From Prosapia bicincta (Eukaryota; Arthropoda; Insecta; Hemiptera; Cercopidae): a stretch of DNA of 64,000 nt. Shown one piece after another: positions 1 through 15,100 of the stretch; position 1 is the first letter of the stretch, and each line of letters begins with the position of its first letter. The position numbers were made by a program, and so were the translations under genes. The stretch lies in assembly GCA_036971475.1 (NCBI GenBank), contig JBAIZL010000002.1, positions 335,072,820-335,136,819 on the forward strand, read 5' to 3'. The notes under the pieces were generated by a model, which had not been told where the DNA came from, made no database searches, and worked only from the letters and a program-made list of their open reading frames with translations.

Positions 1-55
1 TTTTTATGTAAATATTATCATACACAAGACTTGCAATAAAATGTTAATGTTACAG

Positions 56-154
56 TGATGCAGATTCTACTAAGTCTCGGAAGAAACCTCCACCAAGATG
101 GCGGAAAAAATACCTGAGTGCAGGGCTCTTCTCGGATTGTTACAAGGAAGATGA
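56..154 (+). CDS. ash1: ash1 exon A (upstream of AWS)
   Basis: Residues 1-32 of the visible part, ending in the family-typical stretch [19 protein letters not shown]. The acceptor is tacag|TGATG, with a weak pyrimidine tract, so the 5' boundary is the least certain of the set. The donor is GA|gtatgt, leaving two bases that combine with the next exon to make a Glu codon. This segment precedes the catalytic core in ASH1 proteins. Confidence 0.8.
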
Positions 155-3100
155 GTATGTTATCTTGAATATCTTACTTAAAAAAAAGCTTTTTTTGTTA
201 GAAAGTTGGATGTAGGGTTACTAATTTTAGAAATTAGACTTTTAACCGTCTTAAAATAAATTTTTGAAACTAAAAATATTTTCTTTATTCAAAAAGTTAT
301 TAAAAAATTTTGTTCTAACAAAATCTTGATTGTTTTTTTAAAAGTTACCTACTGTATAGTTTTTTTTTTTTTTTTTTTTTTAATTTTGAGGGTAGAGATC
401 TGCGTTTATAGCAGTGGTGATGGTCTGTTCAATAAATACATTAACTGAGGCTACAAAAACTCTATTTTACAAATTTTTGGCTGCATCAATTTTATTCCTT
501 TTACAATACCCTTTCTTCATTGGTATGTATTTCTTTTATCTTATTTTTCAAATAGCCGTTAGAGCTTTTTAGTTTTCCTGTGGTTTTTTGTGTTGATATT
601 TTTTTATCTTCGTAGTGTTGTTTCCTCAACAACATTTTACGTTTTGGGAAAAATTAATATCTTTTTATAGGCAATCTGGAAGCGAGATCTTACAAATAAG
701 GGAGGTAATCAAGGATGGCGATAAAGTTTTTTCCCCAGTAACTTATAAACAATCAGTGATGAAGAATGAGTCACCTTGATGAGTGCTTCAAGAACTATGA
801 CATACGAAGCAATGTGCAAGGTGTTAGGAATTTGCACATAACAAAAAACCAATGCCAAGACTGATTTTTGATGCGATTTTTCTTGTTTTTTTCAGAGATT
901 TTTTTTCTTTGATTTGCAATTTTTCTTCAAGAACATAATTGTAAAATTATGATTAAACATAGTTAGGAGTCCATCATTGTTTCCACTGAATTTTTCCAGT
1001 TTATACTTTCCCAACTTTTGATCCAACTTCAGTAACTTTTACTCAGAGTTTCTTTTAATCTAAATGTTCAGTGTTAAGATTGTGTATGGTGTTGAATAAA
1101 GTCAATTTCATTCATCAGTAACTTTCATACAGTGTTTTGGCAATTAATAAAGGTAAAAGACATCAGACGATCAACAGATGAGAGTGTTTTCATCAACACA
1201 GGAGATTGAATGTTGTCCTGGCCTTGCATCATCCTTGATATCTTCACAGTCATCTTTATAATACTTTATTCACCTAAAAAATATGTTAAAAAAAAACTAT
1301 TACACTAACACAGCCCTCAACACACCATTAGTCATTTGTTGAGCCTTTCCCAAAGTTTACCAAAAATTCAATTTTGTTGTTGCTCAAAGGTTTAATCTCC
1401 ATTTTTATGAGCAGTGTAAACAAACAACAGAAATAAACATGATTGGCACAGTACACACAGCTTGACATTTAGATGAGTACTCATTCATTGGTTCTCAGGC
1501 TAGGTGTGCGGTATTGGACAGGAATACACACTGCGTCCTAACTATGCTATTGGATAAGTTTTTATATTTATTGGGCATACTTTTTATATGATGTAAAAAT
1601 TTACTTGAAATTGCTTGAAATAGTTTTACTTATATATATTTCTTTTCTTATTCAAAACTAAATATAAGTAATTGATTTGTAAGGTTCAGGACTGTTTAGA
1701 AAAAAGATAAATTGAGACAATTCAATTTTTTACTTTTTTTTATTAAAATTTTGCTTTGACAAAAATATTTTGTTTTTTCATTAAAACACAAAATTGTATA
1801 TTTTATACTTATCTTGATTTTAATGCATTATCTTTCCCTTAGACCCTTTCTTGCCTCCTGATATTTTTTCAGATAGTTTTGAAAATGTGTGATAGTTTAG
1901 TTTAATATAAACTTACTTGTTTTAATTTTGTTGTTCATAAATGTAGGTTGGTGTACAAAATAAATAATACTGTGTTTTGTACTTTAATTGCAATACCTAA
2001 TGATAAATTATTTGTTTTGGTACTTGTTTGAGATTTAATGCATTATGTAATAGACTGAACAACTCACTTTTATAAAAATACATACTAAATTATTAAGGTA
2101 TGTCTGTTATTCTCCAACATCACACAAATCTATCCTTACTACTGATAGTGGTACCATTTTTATTGTGAATAGTTTCTCTTAGTGTAGAAAATAAGAGAAA
2201 AACTAAAAGTAAACTATGCTAAACATCATCCATTTTGAACATCTGCCTTTAAAACACATATCACAGCTGTAGAAAAAACATACTTTAATGACAAAAGATT
2301 GTTTGTAAGAAGCTGTTCAATTTTTGACACAATTATATAAACAAGTTTATATAATAATAATAAATATATGATTTAAAAATGTAGTCTTTCTGGTATTACT
2401 TTAATAAAAAAAAAATAAAATTTTTTTTTTCTTTTTTCCAGGCGAAAAACCTATTGAGGTTATCATCGCCTAAGGTATCACTTTATACAGGGTGTCTAGT
2501 GACAGGGAAAACCAGGAAAACCTGGAAAAGTCAGGGAATTTTAAGATTCTGGAAAATTCAGGGAAAAGTCAGGGAAAATTTTAAAAAATCGGGAAAATAT
2601 TTATTTTGATTAGAAACAAAACTAGTGGCCATTGCTCTCGAATATTTGGTATTGTAAGCCAGCGGTTTAGGGGCAGGGCAGTCAGGAAATAACACTTCTT
2701 TATTTAGATGCCCATTATTTATTTGATAAGCCCGTTGCTATGACCTCAGGACTTATGTCAATAAATATTAAACGTGTCGAGTTGGTACAGCTGGGAGGTT
2801 TTAGCCTGGACCGTGGCCTTGGGGTGCGCAGTGGTTCTGTTATCATATGGACAGGTGGGGATAACAGATAACTCAGTCTGTTTCTGACCACACAGAACGC
2901 TGTGTAAACATTCGTAGCCAGCTATTTGTCTAGACTCGTGATAGTATGTGTTTTATTTGACGGTGATTATTTTTACACTGTTTATTTCAACATGGAAGGT
3001 TCCGGTTTTCATTGCCGTAGCGGGCAATCACGTCATGCAGATGTCGTCATTACCTTCCCTCCTTCCTTAGGATAAATATAAACTGAAAAATGAAGTGACA

Positions 3101-6100
3101 GAAGCAGAGATTATATGGTGCGTGAATTTAGTAATGTAACACTTCTTTACGCAATGCAGAAGGTAGTGTGTGCCTCTTTCCAAGGATGTTCCCTGATAGC
3201 ACGATTGCACAGAACATAAGATTGCGGAAAGATAAAATTTCCTATAGTGTTTTATTCGGTTTATCAAATTATATTAAAGATCTGTTACTGACATCATTAA
3301 ATTCAAATTCTAACTATGTAATTGGCTTTGATGAAAGTTTAAACAAAATATCACAAAGAGCCCAAATGGATTTGAGTGTTAGGTATTGGGATGCAGAGAC
3401 GGATGAAGTGAAAGCTCGATATTTTGGTTCTGTGTTCCTTACAGACGCAAAAGCAAAAGAGTTAATCAATTAGTTCTTAAAAGGTGTTCAAAGTCTGGAT
3501 TTATCCAAGATCCTTCAGATATCAATGGATGGGCCCAATGTAAACTGGGCTTTCTATAGACAGAAAATGACCGAGAAAGATAGAAGAGCAGCTGAGAAGA
3601 GGAAAAATAATATTCAGCTGAAGGAACTGGAAGCTAAAAAAGCAAAAGTGATGTCAGTTGCTACAAAAGAAATAGAACTTATATCTGAAGAGATAGAAAA
3701 ACTAAAGCAAAAAAGCTAAGACAAGACAGTTGTATAAATTTGTTTATATTCTAAGTGTTATAAATATAGTGTAAATACAATTTAGAAAAGTCAGGGAAAA
3801 CTCAGGGAATTTCTTCAAGCTATTTTACTAGACACCCTGGAAAAGTCAGGGAAAACTCAGGGAATTTCTTCAAGCTTACTAGACACCCTGTTATAAATCT
3901 GCATTTTTTGTATTCCATTAACATTGTTTAGTTTGCAAAATATGTTGTCCTGACAAGTGTGTAAAAAAGTAAAAATTTGAAAGATAACAAATATCAACAA
4001 ATTAGAGGTCAGGGCATGGAACTTTTATAAGTTACAAAGATATGTACATAATAAATAGAAATACTTAACTATAAAAGCACCAAGTTGAATCTATAGACCG
4101 AAAACTTAGTGTTTTTTCTATTAAAAGTTAAGAATAATTTTAATTTACTAGTTGGAGTAACTATTATTTTTTCAGTAAGTTTTTTGTTAAATTTTATGAT
4201 ATTCCATTACTTTTTATAACATTTTTCTTGATAGATTTTTTCTAGAGTTTACTATAGCTTTTCCCTATTGTATGGTGCTGCATAATTTATTTGGAAAATT
4301 TGTCAACAATAATTGTTATTTTTATAATAGCATTAACCCATTCGCTTACAATGACGGCGATCCGCCGTCGCGACCCAGTGTGCCATTCTGTGAAGCGACG
4401 GTGAATCGCCGTCCTCCAATATAACTCATTTGTGTCGAGTTAGTTCTCAGTAAATCCAATAGATCGCATATGCGTCTTATTTTACAGGCTTTGGGCTTTC
4501 CAATGGTAGTATTTTTATCTTCTTTGGACTGTCTGTTCTTTTAATATTTACGTTTTATCTGGCGACCGATCAGCTGACATTGTCTGTGATGTTGTGTTTA
4601 CGTTGTAGTTGTGTGGGATATGTTTATAACCTAACCAAATTGTATTTAATTTGTTACTTGTGTTCTTTTTAAGTTAAAAATGAGTGGATTTAATATTTTA
4701 TTTGTTGATGAAAGTGAGAAGGAGTTGAAAGATTGTGAAATTGAAAGAATTATTGGAGAATGGGACAGTGATTTGTTTGAGGAAACATTTGAGAGTGATA
4801 ATGAAATAAGACAGTTGAACATTGAATCTTAAATAGATGTAGATGTAAGTAATGCATAAAAAAAATCATAATAGACTGTAATATAACTGTCTGTAATATA
4901 ACTGTTCACCACATCATGAAAAATGTAATCTGCCTTGTTCTGCAATAAGTGATAAGTTGCAACTTGAGCAGCCCTCTTGTAATTATGTTAGGCCTAGGAC
5001 TCCACTAGATGTAAATAATGTAATTTCTGATATAAATGTCCAAGATAGGCCTGTATTACCATCTAATTCAGATGATGAAAGCTCACAGAATTCCAATCTG
5101 ATTGAGCTACTCGATCAAATCTATCTTGATGGAATAATTGCTCCTCTGTCTCCTACTGCTAGTGAGGAGGATGATGCCCCTAGTTTTCTTGATCCTTGTC
5201 CTAGGCCTATTAGAGTTAGTACTAGAGATAGGGGTAAACCAAGAAGGGGTAGGCCTAAAGAAAAAATTCCATGTTCCAAACCACCTAAGCCCACTAAAAG
5301 GCCAAAGAACCAGTCGGTGGAGTGTGGACTGTGCCTCGTCGCATTTCACCTACCAGAATGTTTCAAAGTATACAACACAAAAGTTAACTTTTCTTAACTT
5401 TTGTGAAATTGAAACATATTCTTTGCACCCTGAAATATATTTTGGAGTATTTCCAAAGGTAATTTATGCTTTTACTTTAGGATAATTGAAATAAAAAAAA
5501 TAAAGTTTGATATTTTTCCTTGAAACATTTTAGTTGTTTACATATTATTAAATTATAAAAGAAAAGATATTATAAATATTAGTATATATTTTGAAAGTAA
5601 ATGTATTTATGAATAAAAAAATAACAATAGGTTCCATAAGAAACATAAATATGAACTAAAAAAAAGTAATCAACAAAAACCTTTAAAAATGGTCTAAAAA
5701 ATTAGTTTTTTATGGCTCAGTCGATGTAAAAAAAATTGTAAGCGAATGGGTTAAAGATTATTGTAAAAAACACATGCTTATAACAATGAAATTGTTTATT
5801 GAAAGTATCAGTGTTCAGTTACAACAGTGTATATAGTTTGGATAATAATGTATTTCCAGAAGATTGTAAATACTGAAATATTCATTTGATACTGAAGTTC
5901 GAACTTTGTTTAAAGATGTGTAAAATACAACATGATATATGTATATATATTCATATTCAATTCATATTCATATTCGGCCTTTGATTCAGTGTTAGCAGAG
6001 TCTTTCACGCAAGAGGAAGTAGTTTGAGTTCAATCTTGTAATGTTTTGTGCTTGGTCAGTTTCCAATAATTTATTAATCCTAATGGGATATTGGATGTCA

Positions 6101-9100
6101 GGAAATTATATTTAATGTGGATCTGTACAAAGGAACAGTTTTAACAATAAAAATGTTTTGCATTAAAATCTTTCGACCAATAAACAATTTTGAAAAGTTG
6201 ATATGCTGTAACTTTTTCTAAGAAGGTGAACTATGAACTGAACCGTGTAATTATGATGTTTTTCATTTTCTTAATTTGAAGCAATTTTTGAAAAGCCAAA
6301 TTTTGATTAAATTGAATGACATTTTAACTAAAGTTATTTGTTTCGTAGAAAAATATTTGACAAATAATTTGCCACATTTGCTCCTACAGTAAAACATCAT
6401 AAAATACCATATTAAACTGAAACTCGCTTATAACAGACTGCATGTTGAAGGTAGATCAAACCATCCACCAGTGACATAAACAGGTGCTACACAGTTCTTC
6501 ATAGCTGCTGACATGGCTGTTTATATTTTCTCTTAAGTGGCAAAAAATTATCCACAAGAACTGTAAATAGTGTAAACATATCAGTAATATTTATAATATG
6601 ATTTATTAAGTATTGACAAAGTATATTAAGAGTCACTGACTTGAAACATGACTTCTGTTTCTAAAAACAAAAACAAATATCAGTCTAAAGACATTCTAAG
6701 AAAAAACAAACTTTTAGGACTGTTATTGAATTGTACTGTGGTTGCATTGAATGTGTTAACTGATTCTAATTGATATGTAATTATTTAAAGAACTACATGA
6801 AACTATTCACTTAGTATGCTAACATGTTTCAAAATCGTCATTTCATTGACGGAGCCTAATCTGGTACTGGCGGCATTCACTCAAAGTTACAGTCGTGTGT
6901 GACTTATGGGTGTGTAGTAGGCATCTTGTGTACAATGTATTAGAAAAGGGTGTTTGATTCGAAGTGTGTATGTAGAAAAATTTGAAATATACAAACAAAA
7001 AACATTTTAAATGACCACATACATTTCAAATTTAACACCCTGTTCTAATACATAGTACACAAACTGCCTATCCCACACTTCTACTACCCATAAATCATAC
7101 GCCTATAACATTAAGTGAATTCCGGTTCTAGCGGTTTGAGCTTTATCAATCAAATGACGGTTTAAAAACGCGTTAGCATAGTAAGTTAATAGTTTTCACT
7201 TAGTTCTTAAAATAATTACTTACGATTTAATCAGTGAAAGCAAGATGATTACAACAAATAACCAACGATTTTTATTGCTGTAACTAAAACCTAACAATGT
7301 TTGTCACCAGTTCATTTCTTTTTATTAACTCTTTAAAGTCTTTCCTTCGTTTTATTTGCATTTTAACCACATTGATGGCTTTTTGCTTTTGAACGGACTT
7401 TCATTAAAACGGACCGCTCCCAGCTCCAATTAGTCCGTTATAATGATGTTCTACTATATATGTATGTTTACAACAATATGTATTGTGAGCGATTTATTTG
7501 CAGGCCCAGAAGACACACAGATGTAGGCAAGTCACGAATGTTGTACAACCCCGGGGAACACAGGCATGGCCTTTTGCCGCCTCCTTACTACTGCGGCAAG
7601 TGGGTGCGCCAGAGAAGGGTCAACTTTCAGTTACCGCATGATCTTTGGTATTATTAATTATCGTTTGTTGATCCAGTCGTCAAATCTTTTGTACCTTTCT
7701 TTTTATTATTATAAGGATTTTGAGAGTAACAAAAATAAAGTAGAAATTTATAGTCTGTATTCTATAACAACAGTTTCTCATGAAAATTTGAAAATGATTT
7801 TTTTTTCAATTTAGCCTGTCAATCTTCTTCATTTAAATAATTGGAAAAAATGGAGTGTGTGAAACAGTGTATGTAGTTTCTGGTCGAGTTCTTTACTCAC
7901 TTTTCCGGCCTGTTAAAATTATTCACCTTATAAAATTATATTTGTATAATTATTGATTGAGGTTTTGGAGTGGTTAAACATTTATTTAACAAAACATGCA
8001 TTTGGTAAATATATTTTGTTTTTACTGTGAAAACCATGTTCAACAGATTTGAAAAATATATGACTACAGCTGATGAGAAATTTTAATCCATTTATCCATG
8101 CCAGACCATATTGTTGCAGGATTGAAAAAATGCTGTATTGGAAGTATGTCCTTAAGAAAAAAGTATATAATAAATAGCTAATTTCCTAGTGCAAAATCTG
8201 GAGTCCCAGGAGATGAAACAAATTCTGACCAAAATCAAGTGGTATTTATTGTAATTGGCTTTGTGCAACCAAATATTGTGATGAAAGAAACAAAACTTTT
8301 GAGCATAAATATTCCCTGATGTTTGTTTTTAATCACTACCTTTTAATTGCAGAGTCATGTTCCAGGAAAGGAACCAGAAACATATCTTAATTTTTTATCC
8401 TAAACGCATTTATTTGGTTTTGATTTTGTTTTTCTGGGAAAACTTGTGTCTTTACTACATATTTTGGTTCTCTTAACAAACATTTTTAATCGTCAGATAG
8501 AACATGATTGGTAGATCAGTTAATATTTGTTGTAAGCTTTGAGGAATGCCAACATATCCATAAGGTGTTTTCTTTGATCTGTTAATTAAGATACTCATGT
8601 GGTACTAAACTTGTAGCTTAGTTATTTTTTAAAAATCTCATACATAAAATTTTGTAATATTGGGAGAGCAGTGAAGTTAGAGCTCCATAATTGTCTTCAA
8701 ATATTTTGTGAATTTTCACTGACCATCATCATCACAAATATTTGCATCATCAATTTTAACATATTTCATCTCTCTTATCTCAGTATTCTGTCCCGTTACA
8801 GCTTACAAAGTGGTTAAATAATTTCAATAAGTTTTTTTGTGTGATCTAATTAATGAATTCAATTCACAACTGGAAGAGAATGTTCTCTTATAGAAAACAT
8901 TTTGGAAAATCCCATTCATCATTGTAGAGTTGGTATAGTTTGCACGCTACTATAGGTGGATGTATATTGAATGGGGGGGAGGGGAGGACACTATTGATAC
9001 CAATAGGGTAGCTCTAGGCCTAAATTCCACCATGCCAAATCAAACTGCAAATTCTTGAGTTAAGGTACTCATTAAAATAATATTATAAGTTTTGTTAATA

Positions 9101-12100
9101 TTATACTCCCGTTTGATCATAAATGGGAAACAATTGTTTATAAGACAAAATTTATTTTTGTCTAAAATTTAGTATTTTATGGTTACAGTACTGTTATAAA
9201 ATTAAAGTTTTTAAATACAGAATCTATTTTTTTTTTAATAGCTCATTTTCAAATTCAGTTTTAGGTGTAAAATATAAACAGTTAGATACCCCAGTTTTGA
9301 TTTTATTTGAACAATTTGGCTTTCAGAAATTGTTTATTGATATACATCATTATAAGCAAGTTGAACTAGAAAAAAAATAGAGATATCTTGTTTAAAAAGA
9401 AAACAAAAATATGAATATATTAATAAACAGAAGCTCATATCCAACAGGCTATTGAATTTAAATGTTTTGACAAATAAATAGTTCCAACATTCATGAGAAA
9501 AACATCTGGAATTACATGTTTCTCCTAACATTTAGATTTTAAAGCAAAATTTAACAAATAGGAAATATAGCTTAGTTTAACAAAAAGGAAATGTATTTGC
9601 TGATTAAGGTATATGCAAGAAACAACAGTTATTACAGCTCCAAACTTGAGACTTAATTGCAGCTACACTATAAGCAAGGAGAGTTGCATATCGAACAAAA
9701 AGAATAGTTATAAATAGAAATCAAGTGAAAATCTTGAGATAAATTTTACATCTATTCAGGTTAATATTTGTCATGGGTGTCACAAACATGAATTGAGAAT
9801 ATCTGGAAAAACTACTTACACTTTTGTATAGATTAAGCTGTATCTCGTGGACAGGTCAAGAAATGTGTTTATATCTGTTCAAAGTCAAAAGATAAAAAAG
9901 AGATTTGGATCATGACAGTGAAAAAACCCTGTAATTATACTGTTTTGTTTTATTAAAGAAGATATTCAGGAATGTGGGACACAAGGGCTTTCGGGAAACC
10001 TAAAAGGAATACAGAAAGAGGATAGATTGGATGAATGTAACAGTAGATGATCAATTAAAGATATTACAGACCAACACATTCGTAGTTAGATTTTTCCACT
10101 GTTAGATTTAAATACTTAAAATTATTTCTAGGCCAAAGAATAGATTCAATTGGTGTATACATATGAAACAGTGTTATGAATAATTTGTTTCTTGGCAGAA
10201 ATTCTACGAAGAATAGTTTGAATTAATAAATGATTTTAATCGTTATTAAAATCCGTCCCAATGTATACCTTGTTATAAAAAGTATTACTAGACTAGATTT
10301 TTTAGTTTCAAGGTAAATGGTTTTGTTTATAACATTTTTGGTTTTACTTCAGGTGGCTACATATGAACAAACAACTTCCAGGCAGAGACAATGTGCCATC
10401 TTGGAACTACAAGAAGATAAGAACAAGTAAGTTCATTTTTGTGAACGTTTCATTGCCTTTCACACTGTTTGTAAATAAAATGCATGTGGATGAACTTGTA
10501 CACTCAACCTTATTGAAATAAGACCATGTTGAAAAATTATAAATAATAATACAAATCCTTTGTTAAAATCATTAAGAAATAATAGTTACAGAAACAGAGA
10601 CCAACAATTTGTATAAATCGTAATTGTTTTGTTGAAATGCCCAAGATTACTTTCCTTTCGTCTATTTAAGGCATTTCTAATAACAAGTCTCTCTTAAGTC
10701 TTTTAATGGCTTAAGACATGCAAGCATTACCCCAAAAAGACGATCAAGTGACAGAAAGGTCATTCACACTGCTCCACAAAAATCCACATAGCACTGCATT
10801 CATATCCAATCATACTCTCTACCACACCCTTTAGTGCCACTTGTAAATTTGAAAAAAATATTCGTTTATTTTTAACTCTGCTTGCGTTTTAAAGTTAACT
10901 TTGAATTTTAACAATTTTCATCATATTGTAATATGAAGATAAAAATTTTTCAATACTTTGTCATATTAGGAATTTCTTTCACTTGTTGATTTTTTCTGTG
11001 TATAAAACAGCTGTATTAAATTTTACTAAAGTGATAAGGTAGAAATTCACTACGGTTTCAAAAATTTGTAATGTTTTAAAATCATATAAAATTTTTTTTA
11101 GTATAAAACCTCACTGGGCTTAAACTAGGTCCAGACCTGCTAATCATGGAATAACATGGTCATGTAGTACAGTATGAAAAAATACTTTATTGCATTACAG
11201 ATGTGAAATGAATTATTTTAAAATATATATGCAATGAATTTGTGGTATCAATAATAATGTACTGTTGACAGATGTTTACTATGATGTGAAGCCCACATAT
11301 ATGTACGAAGCTCAATCATGCAACTGTACACCACCAGATAATGGCGGCAAAGGATGTTCAGAAGACTGTATAAACAGAGTGATCTATGCAGAATGTAGTT
11401 CTTCCCTATGTCCTTGCAAGGATCAGTGTTCTAATCAAAAGATACAGAAACATGAGTGGGCACCAGGGCTAGAGAGATTTATGACTAAAGATAAGGTAAA
11501 TGTTAGATTTTATTCAAATGCATTCAAGTTTTTATAAAAGCTCTTTTTAGTTATTTATTCACAATAATTTGAATATTGATTTTGTTTCTTGAAACCAAGA
11601 CATATTCATTGATATGAAAATAAAGATATTCATCTTTGTATTTTCTGTTTAGGGCTGGGGAGTAAAAACAAAATATTCAATCAAGACGGGAGAGTTCATT
11701 TTAGAGTATGTTGGTGAAGTTGTTAGTGAACGTGAGTTTAAAAATAGAATGGCCTCTAGGTACCAACATGATACACATCACTACTGTCTGAATCTTGACG
11801 GGGGATTGGTTATTGATGGCCATCGAATGGGAGGAGATGGTAAGAGTATAAAAATGTTTGTAAAATATTTTTAAATGTTTTAAATATTGTAAAACAAAGA
11901 GATTGTTTTCATTTTTAGCTTATAAAAATACTTCAAAAAGTTCATATACCCAGTTAAGATTCACAATATCAAGAGCACAGTGGTGCAATATATTAAAATG
12001 AAAATATTGGAAAGAACCCCATTACCACAAAAAATAATCAAAAATAACAAATAAAACAAGTTACTTAAGATTAAACCCTTATGTACATTTCTATGACCAT

Positions 12101-15100
12101 GTCATCATCATCAGAGGGTCTTATTACAAAATTACAATCTAGCAAACAAGAAGTTACAAACTAGAATGATCCTACATCATTCTAATTTGTAACTTCTTGT
12201 TTGCTAGATTGTAATTTTGTAATATGACCCTCTGATGATGATGACATGGTCATCAAAATGTACATAAGGGTTTAATGTTAAGTAACTTGTTTTATTTGTT
12301 ATTTTTGATTATTTTTTGTGGTATTGGGGTTCTTTCCAATATTTTCATTCTAGTTAAGATTGTTAAAAAATAGAAATAGAAATGTACATCATTTAAAGAA
12401 TATTTTACAAAATAACCAATTTTATTAATAATATTTGAAATGTAGGAGAAGTGAATGTTTTTGTATTGTGGAATATTCATGAAAAGGATCATAAAATATT
12501 TACAAATCAATGTTTCAGGTCGCTTTGTTAACCATTCATGTGAACCTAACTGCGAGATGCAAAAGTGGAGTGTGAACGGATTGTTCCGGATGGCATTGTT
12601 TGCTCTCAGAGACATTCAGCCATATGAGGAGCTTACCTATGACTACAATTTTGCATTATTCAATCCTGCTGAAGGACAGGTAAACTAATTATGTAAATTT
12701 GACATACCTATAAGAAAGAATTTTTACAGTTTTCTTAGAGAATTGAAATCTTTCAAGTAATGATTTAATTGAAAATTGAACTAACAATAAATAGAATATT
12801 TACTATTGTTATACTATAAGACTATATAAATATTAGTGACAATATTATTTTTTAGTTAAAAAATTTGTATTCGAATTTAAAATTAATACTTAAAGTGACA
12901 GACAAATTTATTTCTAAGGTGGTCAAAATAGTTTTCTTTAACCTTAAGAGTTTTTAAATACATAAACCATTTTTTTTACATTTGTAAAGTTATCTAACCA
13001 GAAAATTTACATTGCTTGTGCTTAAGAACTTTTCTTTTATTGATATTTATTTGTTCTCAGAGATGCAAGTGTGGATCAGTGAAGTGTCGTGGAGTTATTG
13101 GTGGAAAATCACAACGAGTTGTTATCAACAATGGCTCTCTCACAGCATTGATACAAAGCATTGAAGAGAAATCAGCACCTGTTGGAAGACTTCGCAAGAA
13201 CTCAAGGAAATCTGCAAGTAATAAGAAATTACCAACAAAAGCCACCAAGGAGAAAGAAAATAAAAGTGTTACTGTGAAGGAAAATATAGTTGCTAATATG
13301 AGTGCTTTAGCATCTGTAGCAGCTAGACTAAGTCATTTGACACCTGTAAAACCAATGTCACACCAGCAGAGGTGCTTTGTGCAGCTTCATCATGTTTTCA
13401 TGCTGAGGAATCTAGAGAAGGTATGCTCCTTAAATTAGCTTTGGACTCGGTACCTTACATAAGATTTTAAAATATAGACAGTAAATTTATTTTGCTCTTT
13501 AGATTTATATTCAAAGTTTCTGGTCAGAAATATGAATATTGTTTATTGTTGTATATGCATTTTGGCAAAGAAGGAACAAAAAATATTGTTAAAACATAAT
13601 AAATAACATGTAATATAATTTATTTACATTTTATATTTGAGTTCTAAGCTAATAGAATAATGATGTGTGTGTGTATAATTCAGAATGAATAAATTATTAA
13701 ATTAGTACATTTTTCATCTATTAAATAAATCAAGTTTAGGTTGATAATTGTATTTAAGTATTAAATGCAGTTAGCTTTCAACACATACATAACCAAAATA
13801 TCTTTGGTGCATGAAGTAATATATTTAACCCTTTAAGGACCAAGAAAATATTGAGTGTGTCCCAAAACTGACACATGGCTTCTGAGTAGCTGGTACCAAA
13901 ACAGCACAGTTTTGTAGACATTCAGAAAAATAAATCATTTCATTTCTATAAGATATATTATTGTATTTTTGGTGTCAAAATGTTTAAATATATATATATA
14001 TATCCTTTTTAATAAAAAAATTAAGAAATATGTTTAAAAAAATTAAAATACATTTTATACATTAAAGTACAATGTATTTTAAAAAAAATATAAAATGAAA
14101 TAAATTTGTTTTTTCTGAAAACGTTAAAAACATTTTGTTTTGGTAAACATTTTAATCTTATTCTCCACCTTATTTAGAACATTGGAAAAAAATTCACGCC
14201 ATTTGGGGGGAGAAATAAAAACAATAAAGGACTGTGGCAGGTTATAAGTCATGTGAGCTTATTATAGTAAGTCCTATTTACTATCACTATCCGATGACTC
14301 AAGTATAAACTTAGGAATATCTTCATTTACAGGAAATATCAGTGATAGTTGATCAACATCTGGGTTGAAATAGTGTCTGTATCTGAATTGTCAAAAAATG
14401 TTAAGGGAATTGTCCAAATCAAGGGCTCCATCAAGCAATCTATCAAGTTCACTCATTCTTAAGTTATTGGACGACATGATAAACAAAACTATCAATCTAA
14501 TAATATATATAAAAATCTTAACACATTTCACATAAAACTACATCAAAATAATCAAACATAAGATGACAAATATAAACAAAGTGGTCTGCCCAGCCCAGCC
14601 GGCACTAAACTGGGCATCACCGACCCGAACAGCTAATAGTGTGCTATTCTAATTGCATAATTATTTTTATCATTTAAATGCTATTTAGGGTTACTGGAAT
14701 CAATACAAATTATTGTTTATGAAGTAAACATTATATTTAAATGGTTTTTATGATCTAGTATCACACCGTTCTCTTAAATAATAACCTATGCCATCACGAA
14801 ATCACCTGGCCAGTCCTTTTCGCTAAAGTTCTGACTGCCCAAAAATCACCCGGTTGGTCCTCAAAGGGTTATGAATCTTCTAAACTTAACATGGAATAGA
14901 AAAAAGTAAACCCGTGATCCAATGCAAGAAAACAATGATATGAAATTAATGGGAGAATAACATAGAAATATTAATCTAAAACAGCCACATATTATCATTT
15001 AAGTGACAATCTAAAATAATAAATATTCTGGTGATGATTGATTTTATTATTGCTTGAGCTATTATTATTATTGACTAAATTGTTATTGAAACATTAGTCA

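Larger units (their letters stand above)
4337..5750 (+). mobile_element. piggyBac-type element, internally deleted
   Basis: Bounded by TTAA on both sides (4333-4336, 5751-5754) with 16-bp inverted termini CCCATTCGCTTACAAT. TTAA targets and CCC-starting termini are diagnostic of piggyBac. A GC-richer subterminal palindrome (GACGGCGATCCGCCGTC) lies near 4354. It retains the start and the end of the transposase but not the catalytic core, which makes it a non-autonomous derivative. Confidence 0.9.

Noticed and set aside
9960..10060. Weak retrotransposon-like peptide ([16 protein letters not shown])
   Set aside because: Too short and with stops; could be chance similarity to the end of a non-LTR reverse transcriptase.
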